From assembly GCA_039177555.1 (NCBI GenBank), contig JBCDFV010000004.1, forward strand, positions 62,001 to 126,000: a DNA stretch of 64,000 nt. Reading direction: 5' to 3'. Origin of the DNA: JANQGH01 sp039177555. GTDB lineage: Bacteria; Pseudomonadota; Alphaproteobacteria; DSM-16000; Inquilinaceae. The translations under genes and the position numbers were made by a program. The notes beneath the pieces were generated by a model. The model saw only the letters and a program-made list of their open reading frames with translations, made no database searches and was not told the origin of the DNA. Of the stretch, positions 1-12,971 are shown piece after piece. The stretch's first letter is position 1, and every line of letters starts with the position of its first letter.

Positions 1-452
1 AGCGCCTGGTCCAGGCCCATGCCCTTGATGAAATTGACAAAGGCGCGGATCTGGCCTTGCTGGCCCTTGTTCATGTCGGCGACGAAGGCGTGGACGTCCG
101 GATAGCCCGCGGTCTGGAAGTTGAAGCCCATGATCTGGGCGCTGCCATAGGACGCCGATTTGTAGGCCGCATCACGGTCGAGCGCCGCCGCCTCCTCGAT
201 CCGCCCCCATTCGGCCTCGCCGCCGCGTACGTGGCTGTTGTTGTCGCGCCAGGACTTCATGGACAGATGCGGATGCGAGGCGTCGAAGCGTGCGTCGGTC
301 AGCTTGCGAAACGTGGCCCCTTCGAACCGCACCACCGCCCGGCCGGAAGCCAGGCTCGCCTGGCCACCGCTTTCGACCGCCAGTACGGCCGCAACGGCGG
401 CGACCTCGGCGCTGAGTTCGGTGGCGGCCCAATCGATCAGGTCTTGCTTCAT
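1..452 (-). CDS. N-acetylmuramidase (DUF3380) family protein, partial
   Basis: The gene runs off the left edge, so only about 150 N-terminal codons are visible. The translation starts MKQDLIDWAA. It carries the features I associate with the N-acetylmuramidase/DUF3380 family: an ESGG motif near residue 28 that probably includes the catalytic Glu, an RFEG segment, and later SYGSAQIMGFN, which resembles the SxGxxQIMGFN substrate-groove motif. Members cleave the glycan backbone of peptidoglycan and occur as phage endolysins and as cellular lysozymes. The ATG at 452 has an AGGA about ten bases upstream. It lies downstream of the pnp terminator on the same strand and is probably transcribed separately. 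No phage genes are visible beside it, so prophage origin cannot be judged. Confidence 0.75.
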   Translation of the reverse strand, partial: MKQDLIDWAATELSAEVAAVAAVLAVESGGQASLASGRAVVRFEGATFRKLTDARFDASHPHLSMKSWRDNNSHVRGGEAEWGRIEEAAALDRDAAYKSASYGSAQIMGFNFQTAGYPDVHAFVADMNKGQQGQIRAFVNFIKGMGLDQA

Positions 453-535
453 GCCCGCTGATCCTGGTCTTGCTCGGGGAGGAAGGGGGGGAGGACAAAG
501 ACTAGGCGCGCGTCGGTGCCGCCGCAACCAACACG

Positions 536-560
536 AAAACGGCGGCCCCAAGGGACCGCC
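536..560 (-). terminator. Rho-independent terminator after pnp
   Basis: On the minus strand a GC-rich hairpin (GGCGGTCCC pairing with GGGGCCGCC around a very short loop) lies about 30 bases past the pnp stop codon and is followed by GTTTTCG. The stem is strong but the U-tract is short. Confidence 0.6.
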
Positions 561-591
561 GCTTGTCGTCGCACAGTTTGGAAGTCCGCGG

Positions 592-2697
<2,106 letters not shown>

Positions 2698-2839
2698 GAG
2701 ATTGTCTCTCTTCCTTAACTCGGACACCCGTCGCCCCGGATTGGGCGAGTGCGGGCGGGGGCGTCTTAGTCAACTCACCCCCCTATGGATTGCGTTTGAG
2801 CGCAGGCGGTCGTTTGGCCAGCCGGGCTCGAAACGCAGA

Positions 2840-2869
2840 ACGCCGCCTTCCAACAGTGGAAAACGGCGT
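2840..2869 (-). promoter_or_regulatory. rpsO-pnp intergenic hairpin
   Basis: A two-part inverted repeat is present: ACGCCG...CGGCGT (2840-2845/2864-2869) enclosing TTCCA...TGGAA. It lies in the 273-bp gap between rpsO and pnp. There is no U-tract, so a processing site is more likely than a terminator. That is inferred from the well-known RNase III site in the same position in enterobacteria. Confidence 0.5.
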
Positions 2870-2971
2870 CCGTATTGGGCACGGCTAACAGCCGTGACAG
2901 GGCTTCACCGCAAGGTGTCGCGATTTCACGTCGGATTTCACGGTGAACAACAAAGAACCAGCCCGCATTAT

Positions 2972-3241
2972 CTAGCGGCGCAGGCCCAACTCCTTAACGA
3001 TCGACTCGTACCGCTGGACATTCTTGCGCTTCAGATAGTCCAACAGGCGGCGTCGACGACCGACCATCATCAGAAGGCCCCGCCGGCTGTGAAAATCCTT
3101 GGCGTGGGTCTTCAAATGTTCCGTCAGGTTAGCGATTCGTTCCGTCAGCACCGCGACCTGAACCTCCGGCGAGCCGGTGTCCGCTTCGGCGCGGGCGTGC
3201 TGGGTGATCAGTTCCTGCTTGCGCGCTTGGGTGATCGACAT
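2972..3241 (-). CDS. rpsO: 30S ribosomal protein S15
   Basis: An 89-residue protein, the exact usual S15 length, beginning MSITQARKQELI. It contains the family signature region GSPEVQVAVLTERI and the basic RRGLLMMVGRRRRLLDYL helix that contacts 16S rRNA helix 22 and the S6/S18 platform. It follows truB by 18 bases and precedes pnp, the standard order in Proteobacteria. Expression is commonly self-limited through the mRNA leader in other species; nothing in the short upstream gap shows that here. Confidence 0.98.
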   Translation of the reverse strand: MSITQARKQELITQHARAEADTGSPEVQVAVLTERIANLTEHLKTHAKDFHSRRGLLMMVGRRRRLLDYLKRKNVQRYESIVKELGLRR

Positions 3242-3259
3242 CGGGCGCTCCTTTCTTTC

Positions 3260-4198
3260 CTACAGATTAAGCACGCGCACGGGCTGCAATTGCCCGGCCT
3301 CCAGCCGGGTCAGGGCGACAGGCGTGTCACCCGCTTTGGCCAAAACAAAAACGTCGCCGCCCGACGGGTCCGGTTCCAGGCCGAAGAGCCTGTCCCGAGC
3401 CGATCGGCGCAGCAACGATACCGCTTGGCCGCATCGCAATCTGTACGCCTCCGCCTCCGTCAAGTCGACCGCCGGGATGTCGTCCAGCGGACTGTCGACG
3501 GGAAGCAGATGGTCATCCCTGTCCGATTGCTCGGACAGCGCGGCTAAATGCGCCAAACCGACCGCATCGTCAAGTGAAAACGGTCCGACGCGTGTTCTGG
3601 TCAGGGCCGATACATGGCCGACGGTGCCGAGATGCGCGGCCAGGTCACGCGCCAATGCGCGTACGTACGTGCCCTTGCCACAGACCATCTCGAACGCCGA
3701 CCGGTCCGCCTCCGCGGCGTCGACCAGGGCCAGGCGTTCGATCCAGACGAGCCTTGGCTGCAGCTCGACGGTTTCGCCCTCGCGCGCCAGATCGTAGGCG
3801 CGTTCGCCGGCAACCTTCACCGCCGAAAACGCCGGCGGCGTCTGCAGCACTTCGCCTTCGAACGCCGGCAATGCCGCTTCGATCTCGTCCGGCGTCGGCC
3901 GGATCTCGCTGGTGCCAACCGTCTTGCCCTCCGCGTCCAGCGTGTCGGTGGCGGTGCCCCAATCGATCGTGAACCGGTAGGTCTTAAGCCCATCCATGGC
4001 GAAGGACACGGTCTTGGTCGCCTCGCCGAACGCGATCGGCAGGACGCCCGTTGCGAGCGGGTCCAGCGTGCCGCCATGGCCGGCCTTGGCCGGCTGGAAC
4101 AGGCGTTTGACCTGTCCCAGCGCCTGTGTCGAGGTCAGGCCCTTGGGCTTGTCCAGGGCCAGCCAACCATGGACCGGCCGGCCCTTGCGCCTAGCCAT
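3260..4198 (-). CDS. truB: tRNA pseudouridine(55) synthase TruB
   Basis: This 312-residue protein converts U55 of tRNA to pseudouridine in the T-loop. The catalytic-aspartate motif GGTLDPLATGVL is present near residue 40, preceded by WLALDKPKGLTSTQAL. The PUA-like C-terminus ends in VRVLNL. The reading frame stays open further upstream, but that extension is a low-complexity Pro/Arg shadow of rbfA. I therefore placed the start at the ATG at 4198 (MARRKGRPVHGW). This overlaps the end of rbfA by 8 bases and implies translational coupling. Confidence 0.95.
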   Translation of the reverse strand: MARRKGRPVHGWLALDKPKGLTSTQALGQVKRLFQPAKAGHGGTLDPLATGVLPIAFGEATKTVSFAMDGLKTYRFTIDWGTATDTLDAEGKTVGTSEIRPTPDEIEAALPAFEGEVLQTPPAFSAVKVAGERAYDLAREGETVELQPRLVWIERLALVDAAEADRSAFEMVCGKGTYVRALARDLAAHLGTVGHVSALTRTRVGPFSLDDAVGLAHLAALSEQSDRDDHLLPVDSPLDDIPAVDLTEAEAYRLRCGQAVSLLRRSARDRLFGLEPDPSGGDVFVLAKAGDTPVALTRLEAGQLQPVRVLNL

Positions 4199-4646
4199 CG
4201 GCGGTCTCGCCGGTGGTCTGGTGGGCGGTCTGGTCGGCGGGCGCGGCTTGGCCGGGTTCCAGGTCGCGGCGCACGTCGTCGCTCGCCAACAGCCGATCGA
4301 TCTTCGCGCCCTCGTCGAAGCTGGTATCGATGCGAAAGCCCAGGCGCGGCGTGTAGCGCAGCCTGGTGCCATCGGCGACGAGGCCGCGCAGATAAGGCGC
4401 GGCGTGGTCGAGCGCGTCGATCAAATCCTGCTGGTCCATGCCGTCCGGCAACTGGCCGCCCAGCGGCACGACGAAGGCCGTGGCGTTGCGCAGGTCCGGG
4501 CTGATCCGCACCTCGGTCACGGTGATCGACAGGCCGGCCAGATGGGGGTCGTGCAGGTCGCCGCGCATCAGCGGGCTGCTGAGGACGTGCCGGATCTGCT
4601 CGCCGACGCGCAGTTGCCGCTGTGACGGCGCGGAGGAAGTGGACAT
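4191..4646 (-). CDS. rbfA: 30S ribosome-binding factor RbfA
   Basis: A 151-residue member of the KH-type RbfA family, which assists late 16S rRNA 5'-end maturation and cold adaptation. Visible family features are RVGEQIRHVLSS near the N-terminus, the LAGLSITVTEVRISPDLRNA strand-helix region, and LRYTPRLGFRIDTSFDEG preceding the acidic tail. The C-terminal tail (after about residue 125) is low-complexity and rich in Ala, Asp and Thr, as in other alphaproteobacterial homologues. It lies between infB and truB and overlaps truB. Confidence 0.93.
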   Translation of the reverse strand: MSTSSAPSQRQLRVGEQIRHVLSSPLMRGDLHDPHLAGLSITVTEVRISPDLRNATAFVVPLGGQLPDGMDQQDLIDALDHAAPYLRGLVADGTRLRYTPRLGFRIDTSFDEGAKIDRLLASDDVRRDLEPGQAAPADQTAHQTTGETADG

Positions 4647-4719
4647 GTAACGGAACCCTTTTGGGCGGCATCCGCCATGACCGGGACTGTCCGATCATGG
4701 CGGTGTGGCAGTTGGAGGC

Positions 4720-7331
<2,612 letters not shown>

Positions 7332-7335
<4 letters not shown>

Positions 7336-8048
7336 AACTCGCGTCGCTTTCGCCCACTATCCGTACCGACGGTCGAGCCAGTCTCGGCCGCCAAAAAATC
7401 CTGCAATCGCCGCGCTTCCGAAGCCAGCCCGTCGGCCAATCCCCCGGACCGGAGGGCAGCATGTACCACATGGTCCCGGCCAAAGGCAGCCCCCAGAGTG
7501 TTGGCGTCGGCAAATGCCAGCATTTGAGGCGCTGGCTGGCCCGTATCGGCCACGCCGCGCATCAGCCCGCGCAGCTTGCCGCGACCACCCTCGGCGCCGT
7601 CGATTGCCTCGATCACCAGCGCCGCCCTGCCTTGCTGCAGCCAGGCGCGCACCTTCTCAAAACCCGCCACCGCGTCACCGGCGCGGCGTGCCAAGCTTAG
7701 CAGGTCAACGCATCGTCGGGTCAGCTGTCGCTCAATCTCGTCAGCCAACCCGTTGCCGATCGTCACCGGCTGGCGGGCCGCCTTGGCAAAGACGTTCTTG
7801 TCGACCGCCTTGGCCAGAACCGCGCGGCGCGGCAGCACATAGAGGCCCCGGCCCGGCAGTTTCGCCGCCAGATCGGGTGTCAGGGCACCGTCCGGCGCCA
7901 CCACGAAGCGCAACAGCGCCGGCTTGGGCAGCGTCACCCGCGTGACCAGGCACCGGCGCACGGGGCCGTCATCGCCGGCCGGCGCACGCCCCTGTTGGGG
8001 CGCCGACATCTCGTGTGCCTGCTGCAGTTGCATTATCGCGCTCGTCAA
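7332..8048 (-). CDS. YlxR/DUF448 and L7Ae-like RNA-binding protein
   Basis: A 238-residue two-domain protein. The N-terminal YlxR (DUF448) domain covers about residues 28-100 and contains the RRCLVTR motif and the GRGLYVLPRRAVLAKA segment. The second half (about 110-200, beginning LTRRCVDLLSLARRAGDAVAGFEKV) resembles the ribosomal L7Ae/L30e fold. This fusion is common in Alphaproteobacteria between nusA and infB. Its molecular role is not firmly known; RNA binding is inferred from the folds. It overlaps infB by 4 bases and starts 15 bases after nusA ends. Internal ATGs such as residue 14 are possible alternative starts. Confidence 0.9.
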
Positions 8049-8063
8049 TCGCCTCTCCAGCCG

Positions 8064-9629
8064 TCAGGCCGGCGCCACCTCTGGTTCGGCGCTTTCCTCT
8101 TCGGCCTCTTGCTCAGCCGCAAGCGCCGCCAGCTCTTCCTCGGTCACCCATCCGGCGGCGACCCGCGCCTGCATGATCAGCGCGTTGGCCTCTTCCTCGG
8201 TGAAGACATCGACGCCCAACAGCTCGACCAACTCGTCGCCCGCAAGGCCGGCGAAGTCTTCCAGGGTCTTGATGTCATCCTCGCCCAGCGCGACCAGCAT
8301 GCCGGGGGTGAGAACCTCGACCGCCGCCAGATCGTCGGCGACGCCCAGCTCCTTGTACCGCTCGATGGCAAGCCGGGTCTGTTCCTCGACAAACGCCTGG
8401 CCGCGCCGTTGCAGTTCAAGCGCGATGTCCTCGTCGAAGCCTTCGATGGAGGTCAGCTCGGCCACGTCGATGAAGGCGACCTCTTCGACGGACGAGAAGC
8501 CCTCGGCGACCAGCAGGTGGGCGATGACGTCGTCGACGTCCAGCGCCTCCATGAACAGCTCGCTGCGCTGGCGCATCTCTTCGGTCCGGCGTTCGGATTC
8601 CTCCGCCTCGGTCATAATGTCGATGTCCCAGCCGGTCAGCATGGACGCCAGCCGGACATTCTGTCCGCGACGGCCGATGGCCAGCGACAGCTGGTCGTCC
8701 GGCACCACCACTTCGATGCGGTGCTGATGGTCGTCCATCACGACCTTGGTGACCTCGGCGGGCGCCAGCGCGTTGACCACGAAGGTCGCGGTGTCGGGCG
8801 ACCAGGGGATGATGTCGATCTTTTCGCCCTGAAGTTCGCCGACCACGGCCTGCACGCGGCTGCCGCGCATGCCGACACAGGCGCCGACCGGATCGATGGA
8901 ACTGTCATGGCTGATCACGCCGATCTTCGCCCGGCTGCCCGGGTCGCGGGCGACCGCCTTGATCTCGATGATGCCGTCATAGATTTCCGGCACCTCCATG
9001 GCGAACAGCTTGGCCATGAATTGCGGGTGCGTGCGCGACAGGAAGATCTGCGGCCCGCGCACCTCCTGGCGGACGTCGTAGATGTAGGCGCGGACCCGGT
9101 CGCCGATCTTGTAATGCTCGCGCGGCAGCAGTTCGTCGCGGCGGATAATGGCCTCGGCGCGGCCCAAATCGACATTGACATTGCCGTATTCGGCGCGCTT
9201 GACCAGGCCGTTGACGATCTCGCCGACCCGATCCTTGTATTCCTCGTACTGGCGCTTGCGCTCCGCGTCGCGGACCCGCTGGACGATGACTTGCTTGGCG
9301 GTCTGGGCGGCAATGCGGCCGAAATCGATGGGCGGCAGGTCGTCGCTCAGGAACGCGCCGACGGCGGCATTGGCGTCCTTCGTGCGCGCCCGCGTTAGGG
9401 TGATCTGGGTCGCCTCGTTTTCGACGCTGGCCTCGTCCTCGACAACCTCCAGGAAGCGCTTCAGTTCGATCTCGCCGGTCTTGCGGTTGATGTGGGCACG
9501 GATGTCGTGTTCCAGCCCGTATTTCGACCGCCCGGCCTTCTGAATTGCCTGTTCCATGGCCTCCAGAACTTCATCGCGTTCGATCAGCTTTTCACGCGCG
9601 ACCGCGTCGGCAACATGCAGCAATTCCAT
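8064..9629 (-). CDS. nusA: Transcription termination/antitermination protein NusA
   Basis: A 521-residue NusA. The order is an N-terminal RNA-polymerase-binding domain (from MELLHVADAVAREK), an S1 domain around 135-200, tandem KH domains (GACVGMRGSRVQAVVGEL and LAIGRRGQNVRLAS), and two C-terminal acidic helix-hairpin-helix repeats rich in Glu/Asp. It modulates pausing, intrinsic termination and rRNA antitermination. It follows rimP by 39 bases in the conserved rimP-nusA-ylxR-infB order. The C-terminal tail (EEESAEPEVAPA) is typical of alphaproteobacterial NusA. Confidence 0.98.
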   Translation of the reverse strand: MELLHVADAVAREKLIERDEVLEAMEQAIQKAGRSKYGLEHDIRAHINRKTGEIELKRFLEVVEDEASVENEATQITLTRARTKDANAAVGAFLSDDLPPIDFGRIAAQTAKQVIVQRVRDAERKRQYEEYKDRVGEIVNGLVKRAEYGNVNVDLGRAEAIIRRDELLPREHYKIGDRVRAYIYDVRQEVRGPQIFLSRTHPQFMAKLFAMEVPEIYDGIIEIKAVARDPGSRAKIGVISHDSSIDPVGACVGMRGSRVQAVVGELQGEKIDIIPWSPDTATFVVNALAPAEVTKVVMDDHQHRIEVVVPDDQLSLAIGRRGQNVRLASMLTGWDIDIMTEAEESERRTEEMRQRSELFMEALDVDDVIAHLLVAEGFSSVEEVAFIDVAELTSIEGFDEDIALELQRRGQAFVEEQTRLAIERYKELGVADDLAAVEVLTPGMLVALGEDDIKTLEDFAGLAGDELVELLGVDVFTEEEANALIMQARVAAGWVTEEELAALAAEQEAEEESAEPEVAPA

Positions 9630-9668
9630 GGTTCTTCCTGTCTCCTAAAACTGCGCCGTCGTTTCTGT

Positions 9669-10151
9669 TCAGCGGCCGGCGGCAATCAATTCGTCGGTCA
9701 GCACCAGCTTGGCCTTGGCGAGATCGTCAAACGGGATCGCCACCGGATCGTCGGCCCCTTCGGGCACGACCAAGACGCATTCACCGTCGCACCCGGCCAG
9801 GGCGCCGCGAAAGCGCCGCCTGCCGTCGATCGCGGTGCGCGCCTCCAGCTTGGCCTCGAACCCGGCAAAACGTTCGAAATCCGCCAGCCGGGTCAGGGGA
9901 CGATCGATGCCGGGGGACGAGACCTCCAGATAATACGCCGCGTCGATCGGGTCTTCGACATCCAGCAAGGCCGACACGGTGCGGCTGATCTCGGCACAAT
10001 GGTCGACCGTCATTTCGGCGCGATCGGCCCGTTCCGCCATGATCTGCAACGTTGGCCGGCCGCCAGCGGTCAGCTGAACGCGCACCACCTCGTACCCCAT
10101 CGCCTCAAGCGAGGGCTCGATAATCGCTTTGACCTTGTCCGTGGCGCTCAC
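9669..10151 (-). CDS. rimP: Ribosome maturation factor RimP
   Basis: A 160-residue 30S assembly factor. Family features include IIEPSLEAMGYEVVRVQL near the N-terminus, DHCAEISRTVSALLDVEDPI, and YYLEVSSPGIDRPLT. I chose the GTG at 10151 (MSATDKVKAI). The longer open frame begins inside a rho-independent terminator and encodes no family-like sequence. A GGGATGG-like ribosome site precedes the GTG. This is the promoter-proximal gene of the rimP-nusA-infB operon, directly downstream of the terminator closing metK-trmB. Confidence 0.95.
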   Translation of the reverse strand: MSATDKVKAIIEPSLEAMGYEVVRVQLTAGGRPTLQIMAERADRAEMTVDHCAEISRTVSALLDVEDPIDAAYYLEVSSPGIDRPLTRLADFERFAGFEAKLEARTAIDGRRRFRGALAGCDGECVLVVPEGADDPVAIPFDDLAKAKLVLTDELIAAGR

Positions 10152-10224
10152 CGCCCACCATCCCGTTTCGTTTCGCACCCCGTGCGAACCAAAACGCCCT
10201 GCCGAAAAAACCCCACTGAAAAAC

Positions 10225-10248
10225 AAAAAGGCGGGCCGCGAGGCCCAC
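10225..10248 (-). terminator. Rho-independent terminator after trmB
   Basis: On the minus strand GTGGGCC-TCGC-GGCCCGC (7-bp stem including one G-U pair, tetraloop) is followed by CTTTTTG and further T-rich sequence. It ends the metK-trmB transcript about 80 bases after the trmB stop and insulates rimP. Confidence 0.85.
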
Positions 10249-10331
10249 CCCATACTCAACGACCCTATCAAAAGGCCGGTATCGGATGTAATGCCGGCAA
10301 TATAGTCGGTTCGGCGCCGAACACAAGGGAT

Positions 10332-11042
10332 TTACGAACGCGCGTTGTTCCTTGGGCGGCGCAGGAACCGCAGGAATACAGGCGGTCCGTGCAGCCGCTT
10401 GGCCTCGTAGCGCGTCGGCGGCCAGTCGTCGGGACGTTGCCGCCAATCGGCCGACGAACGGGCCTGCCATTCGAAGCATCCGTTCCGCCGAATATGGCAC
10501 AGCATCCAATCGATCAGCGGGGCGTCATCGCTGGCGATACGCAGCTCGGCGCCATCGTGCAGGATGCGTGCCAGCGCGGCGACCGATTCCGGTTGGATAA
10601 AGCGCCGTCGATGATGGCGAGCCTTCGGCCAAGGGTCCGGGAACAACAGGAAACAGCGATCGACCGACCGGTCGGGAAGGGCGTCGATCAGGCGGTTGGC
10701 GTCGTCCGCGAACACACGAATGTTGTCCAATGCCTCGGCGTCGATGGCCGCCAAAAGGTTGGACATGCCGTTGATGTAAGGCTCGCAACCGATGAAGCCG
10801 GTGTCGGGGTGTGACCGGGCTTGAGCCAGCAAGTGCTCACCCGCGCCGAAGCCGATCTCCAGCCACAGGCTTTGTGTCGGCCGGGAAAAAAGGCTTTGGC
10901 AGTCCAGCTTCTGCCCGTCGGACGGCAGATCGATCTGAAGACGCGGCAGCAGGGTTTCCAACAGCCGCGCCCGGCCAACGCGCAGTTTCCGACCCCGGCG
11001 CCTGCCGTAGAACGTCCGTTCAGGCGGTGTGCTTTCCGCCAT
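10332..11042 (-). CDS. trmB: tRNA (guanine-N7-)-methyltransferase TrmB
   Basis: A 236-residue SAM-dependent enzyme that makes m7G46 in tRNA. The SAM-binding LEIGFGAGEHLL motif is at about residue 60 and the family's LLFPDPWPKARHHRRRF signature at about 135. The N-terminus (ERTFYGRRRGRKLR) is the usual basic segment. It begins 11 bases after metK ends on the same strand, so the SAM synthetase and a SAM-consuming tRNA enzyme share a transcript, ended by the terminator at 10225-10248. Confidence 0.95.
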   Translation of the reverse strand: MAESTPPERTFYGRRRGRKLRVGRARLLETLLPRLQIDLPSDGQKLDCQSLFSRPTQSLWLEIGFGAGEHLLAQARSHPDTGFIGCEPYINGMSNLLAAIDAEALDNIRVFADDANRLIDALPDRSVDRCFLLFPDPWPKARHHRRRFIQPESVAALARILHDGAELRIASDDAPLIDWMLCHIRRNGCFEWQARSSADWRQRPDDWPPTRYEAKRLHGPPVFLRFLRRPRNNARS

Positions 11043-11053
11043 GGGCGCGTTGA

Positions 11054-12223
11054 TCAGGCGAACGCCGATCGAAGGTCGTCGACCAGGTCGGTTCTTTCCC
11101 AGGAAAACCCGCCATCCGCCTCAGGCGGACGCCCAAAATGGCCGTAAGCGGCGGTGCGCGCATAGATCGGCTTGTTCAGGCCCAGATGCTCTCTGATGCC
11201 GCGCGGCGTCAAGTTGACCAGTTCGCGCAAGGTCTTAGACAGCCGTTCGGTGTCGACCTCGTTGGTCTTGTGCGTGTCGATATAGACTGAAAGCGGGTGC
11301 GAAACGCCAATCGCGTAGCTGAGCTGGATCGTGCATTTGTCCGCCAGCCCGGCGGCGACGACATTCTTGGCCAGATAGCGCGCCGCGTAGGCGGCCGAGC
11401 GGTCGACCTTGGTCGGGTCCTTGCCAGAAAAAGCGCCGCCGCCATGGGGTGCCGCGCCGCCATAGGTGTCGACGATGATTTTGCGCCCGGTCAGGCCGGC
11501 ATCGCCGTCGGGGCCGCCGATCACGAACCGGCCGGTCGGATTGACGTAGAACTGCTCTTCCGGGCACATCCAGCCGTCCGGCAGCACGTTCATAACGTGC
11601 GGGCGAACGATCTCGCGCACCCGATCCTGATCCAGGTTCTCGCTGTGCTGGGTCGAGACGACGACCGAGGTGGCGCCGACCGGCACGCCGTTTTCGTAGC
11701 GCAGCGAGACCTGACCCTTGGTGTCCGGGCCCAGATCCGGCTCCGCACCGGAATGCCGAGCCTCGGCAAGGCTCTTGAGGATCTGGTGGGCGAAATGGAT
11801 CGGCGCCGGCATCAAGATGTCGGTTTCGCGGCAGGCATAGCCGAACATGATGCCCTGGTCGCCGGCCCCTTCGTCCTTGTTGCCGGACGCGTCGACACCC
11901 ATCGCGATATCGGCGGACTGGCGATGGACGTAGACGCAGACCTCGGCATTCTGCCAGTGGAAGCCATCCTGTTCGTAACCGATGTCCTTGACCGCGGCGC
12001 GCGCCACGTCTTCCAAGGTCTCAGCGGTGACGTGCTCGGGCCCCCGCACCTCGCCCGCGAGCACGATGCGGTTGGTGGTGGTCAGCGTTTCGACGGCGAC
12101 CCGCGCCTCGGGGTCGGCCGTCAGATAGGTATCGACAATGGCGTCGGATATGCGGTCGCAAACCTTGTCGGGATGGCCTTCCGATACGCTTTCACTGGTG
12201 AACACGTAGGACGCGGTGGACAC
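11054..12223 (-). CDS. metK: S-adenosylmethionine synthetase
   Basis: A 389-residue enzyme making SAM from methionine and ATP. Signature motifs are SESVSEGHPDKVCDRISDA at the N-terminus, the GDQGIMFGYA ATP-binding segment and the GGGAFSGKDPTKVDRSAAY loop. I start at the GTG at 12223 (MSTASYVFTSESVSEG) with AAAGG upstream. The longer open frame would begin inside a perfect 14-bp inverted repeat and adds no conserved residues. The leader carrying that repeat may be regulatory. Confidence 0.97.
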   Translation of the reverse strand: MSTASYVFTSESVSEGHPDKVCDRISDAIVDTYLTADPEARVAVETLTTTNRIVLAGEVRGPEHVTAETLEDVARAAVKDIGYEQDGFHWQNAEVCVYVHRQSADIAMGVDASGNKDEGAGDQGIMFGYACRETDILMPAPIHFAHQILKSLAEARHSGAEPDLGPDTKGQVSLRYENGVPVGATSVVVSTQHSENLDQDRVREIVRPHVMNVLPDGWMCPEEQFYVNPTGRFVIGGPDGDAGLTGRKIIVDTYGGAAPHGGGAFSGKDPTKVDRSAAYAARYLAKNVVAAGLADKCTIQLSYAIGVSHPLSVYIDTHKTNEVDTERLSKTLRELVNLTPRGIREHLGLNKPIYARTAAYGHFGRPPEADGGFSWERTDLVDDLRSAFA

Positions 12224-12257
12224 GGGAACAGGACCTTTCGCAACATGCCGTCGAATG

Positions 12258-12291
12258 CCGATCGCGGGCGACATTCATCGCCCGCGATCGG
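12258..12291 (-). promoter_or_regulatory. Perfect 14-bp inverted repeat in the metK leader
   Basis: CCGATCGCGGGCGA (12258-12271) and TCGCCCGCGATCGG (12278-12291) are perfect inverted copies with a 6-base spacer CATTCA. They lie 35 bases upstream of the chosen metK start. There is no U-tract. It could be an RNA leader hairpin or a DNA operator; I could not match it to a known SAM riboswitch by eye. Confidence 0.6.
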
Positions 12292-12391
12292 TGATCGGCG
12301 GTTGTGGCAAGCCTTTTCCTGAACGTCAAGAAGGAAGGTCTGACCGCTCCGGATAGCTGATGGAACGATCCAGCGCTTGTCGCCTCAGCCT

Positions 12392-12937
12392 CTATTGAAG
12401 GTCGAGGCCGCCCCCGTCTTCCTCGTCGCCACGGGAAATTGTGCGGGCCAGATCATAGATCCGCCGCCGTACGGCGGGATCGCTAATTGTATAGTAGGCA
12501 CGTACAAGTTCGAGGGTTTCGCGGCGGCCCATCAGGTCGTCATCGAACGCGGTGTTGCCGCCCTCATACTCGGCCAGCGCTTCCGCCTGGCTCTCGGCGT
12601 CAAGGCCGTCGAAGAAGTACGAAACGGGCACGCCCAACGCGGCGGCAAGGTCCCAAAGGCGACTTGCGCTGACGCGGTTGGTGCCGCGCTCATACTTCTG
12701 AACCTGCTGAAAGGTCAGTCCGATGGCATCGCCCAGCCGTTCCTGGCTGTAGCCGAGCAGAGCCCTGCGCGCCCTGACCTGCATGCCGACATGCTTGTCG
12801 ACGGGGTTCGGCGTATCGCCAATCGGTGGCCGGCCGACCCGGCGCCGGGGCCGCTCGGTTGCGACTGGATCTTGATTGCTAGAGTTTGTGGACACGTTTT
12901 TTGTTTCCGTTGGATGATGTTGAGACACCATCAACAT
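12392..12937 (-). CDS. XRE-family transcriptional regulator upstream of metK
   Basis: A 181-residue protein if it begins at the ATG at 12937. A GTG at 12898 (168 residues) is an equally reasonable start, because the first 35-40 residues are unconserved and polar. The XRE helix-turn-helix spans roughly MQVRARRALLGYSQERLGDAIGLTFQQVQKYERG and is followed by ASRLWDLAAALGVPVSYFFDGL, the common alphaproteobacterial form. The C-terminal acidic tail contains a second helical unit. Its position between lnt and metK is conserved in related genomes, but its target is not evident. A 12-bp palindrome overlaps the upstream start and may be an autoregulatory operator. Confidence 0.88.
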   Translation of the reverse strand: MLMVSQHHPTETKNVSTNSSNQDPVATERPRRRVGRPPIGDTPNPVDKHVGMQVRARRALLGYSQERLGDAIGLTFQQVQKYERGTNRVSASRLWDLAAALGVPVSYFFDGLDAESQAEALAEYEGGNTAFDDDLMGRRETLELVRAYYTISDPAVRRRIYDLARTISRGDEEDGGGLDLQ

Positions 12938-12945
12938 ACGTATGT
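12934..12945. promoter_or_regulatory. 12-bp palindrome at the XRE gene start
   Basis: ACATACGTATGT is a perfect palindrome overlapping the upstream candidate start codon of the XRE regulator and lying 36 bases before the alternative GTG start. XRE repressors often bind such dyads at their own promoters, so an autoregulatory operator is possible. Confidence 0.35.
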
Positions 12946-12971
12946 ATGCACCTACAATCCAGCGATATCTT

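Noticed and set aside
1..452. Prophage at the left edge
   Set aside because: A muramidase-domain gene alone is insufficient; no capsid, tail, holin or integrase gene is visible in the window.
12224..12391. A known SAM riboswitch upstream of metK
   Set aside because: I could not match the leader to SAM-I, SAM-II or SAM/SAH consensus elements by eye; only the plain inverted repeat is supported. A covariance-model search would decide.
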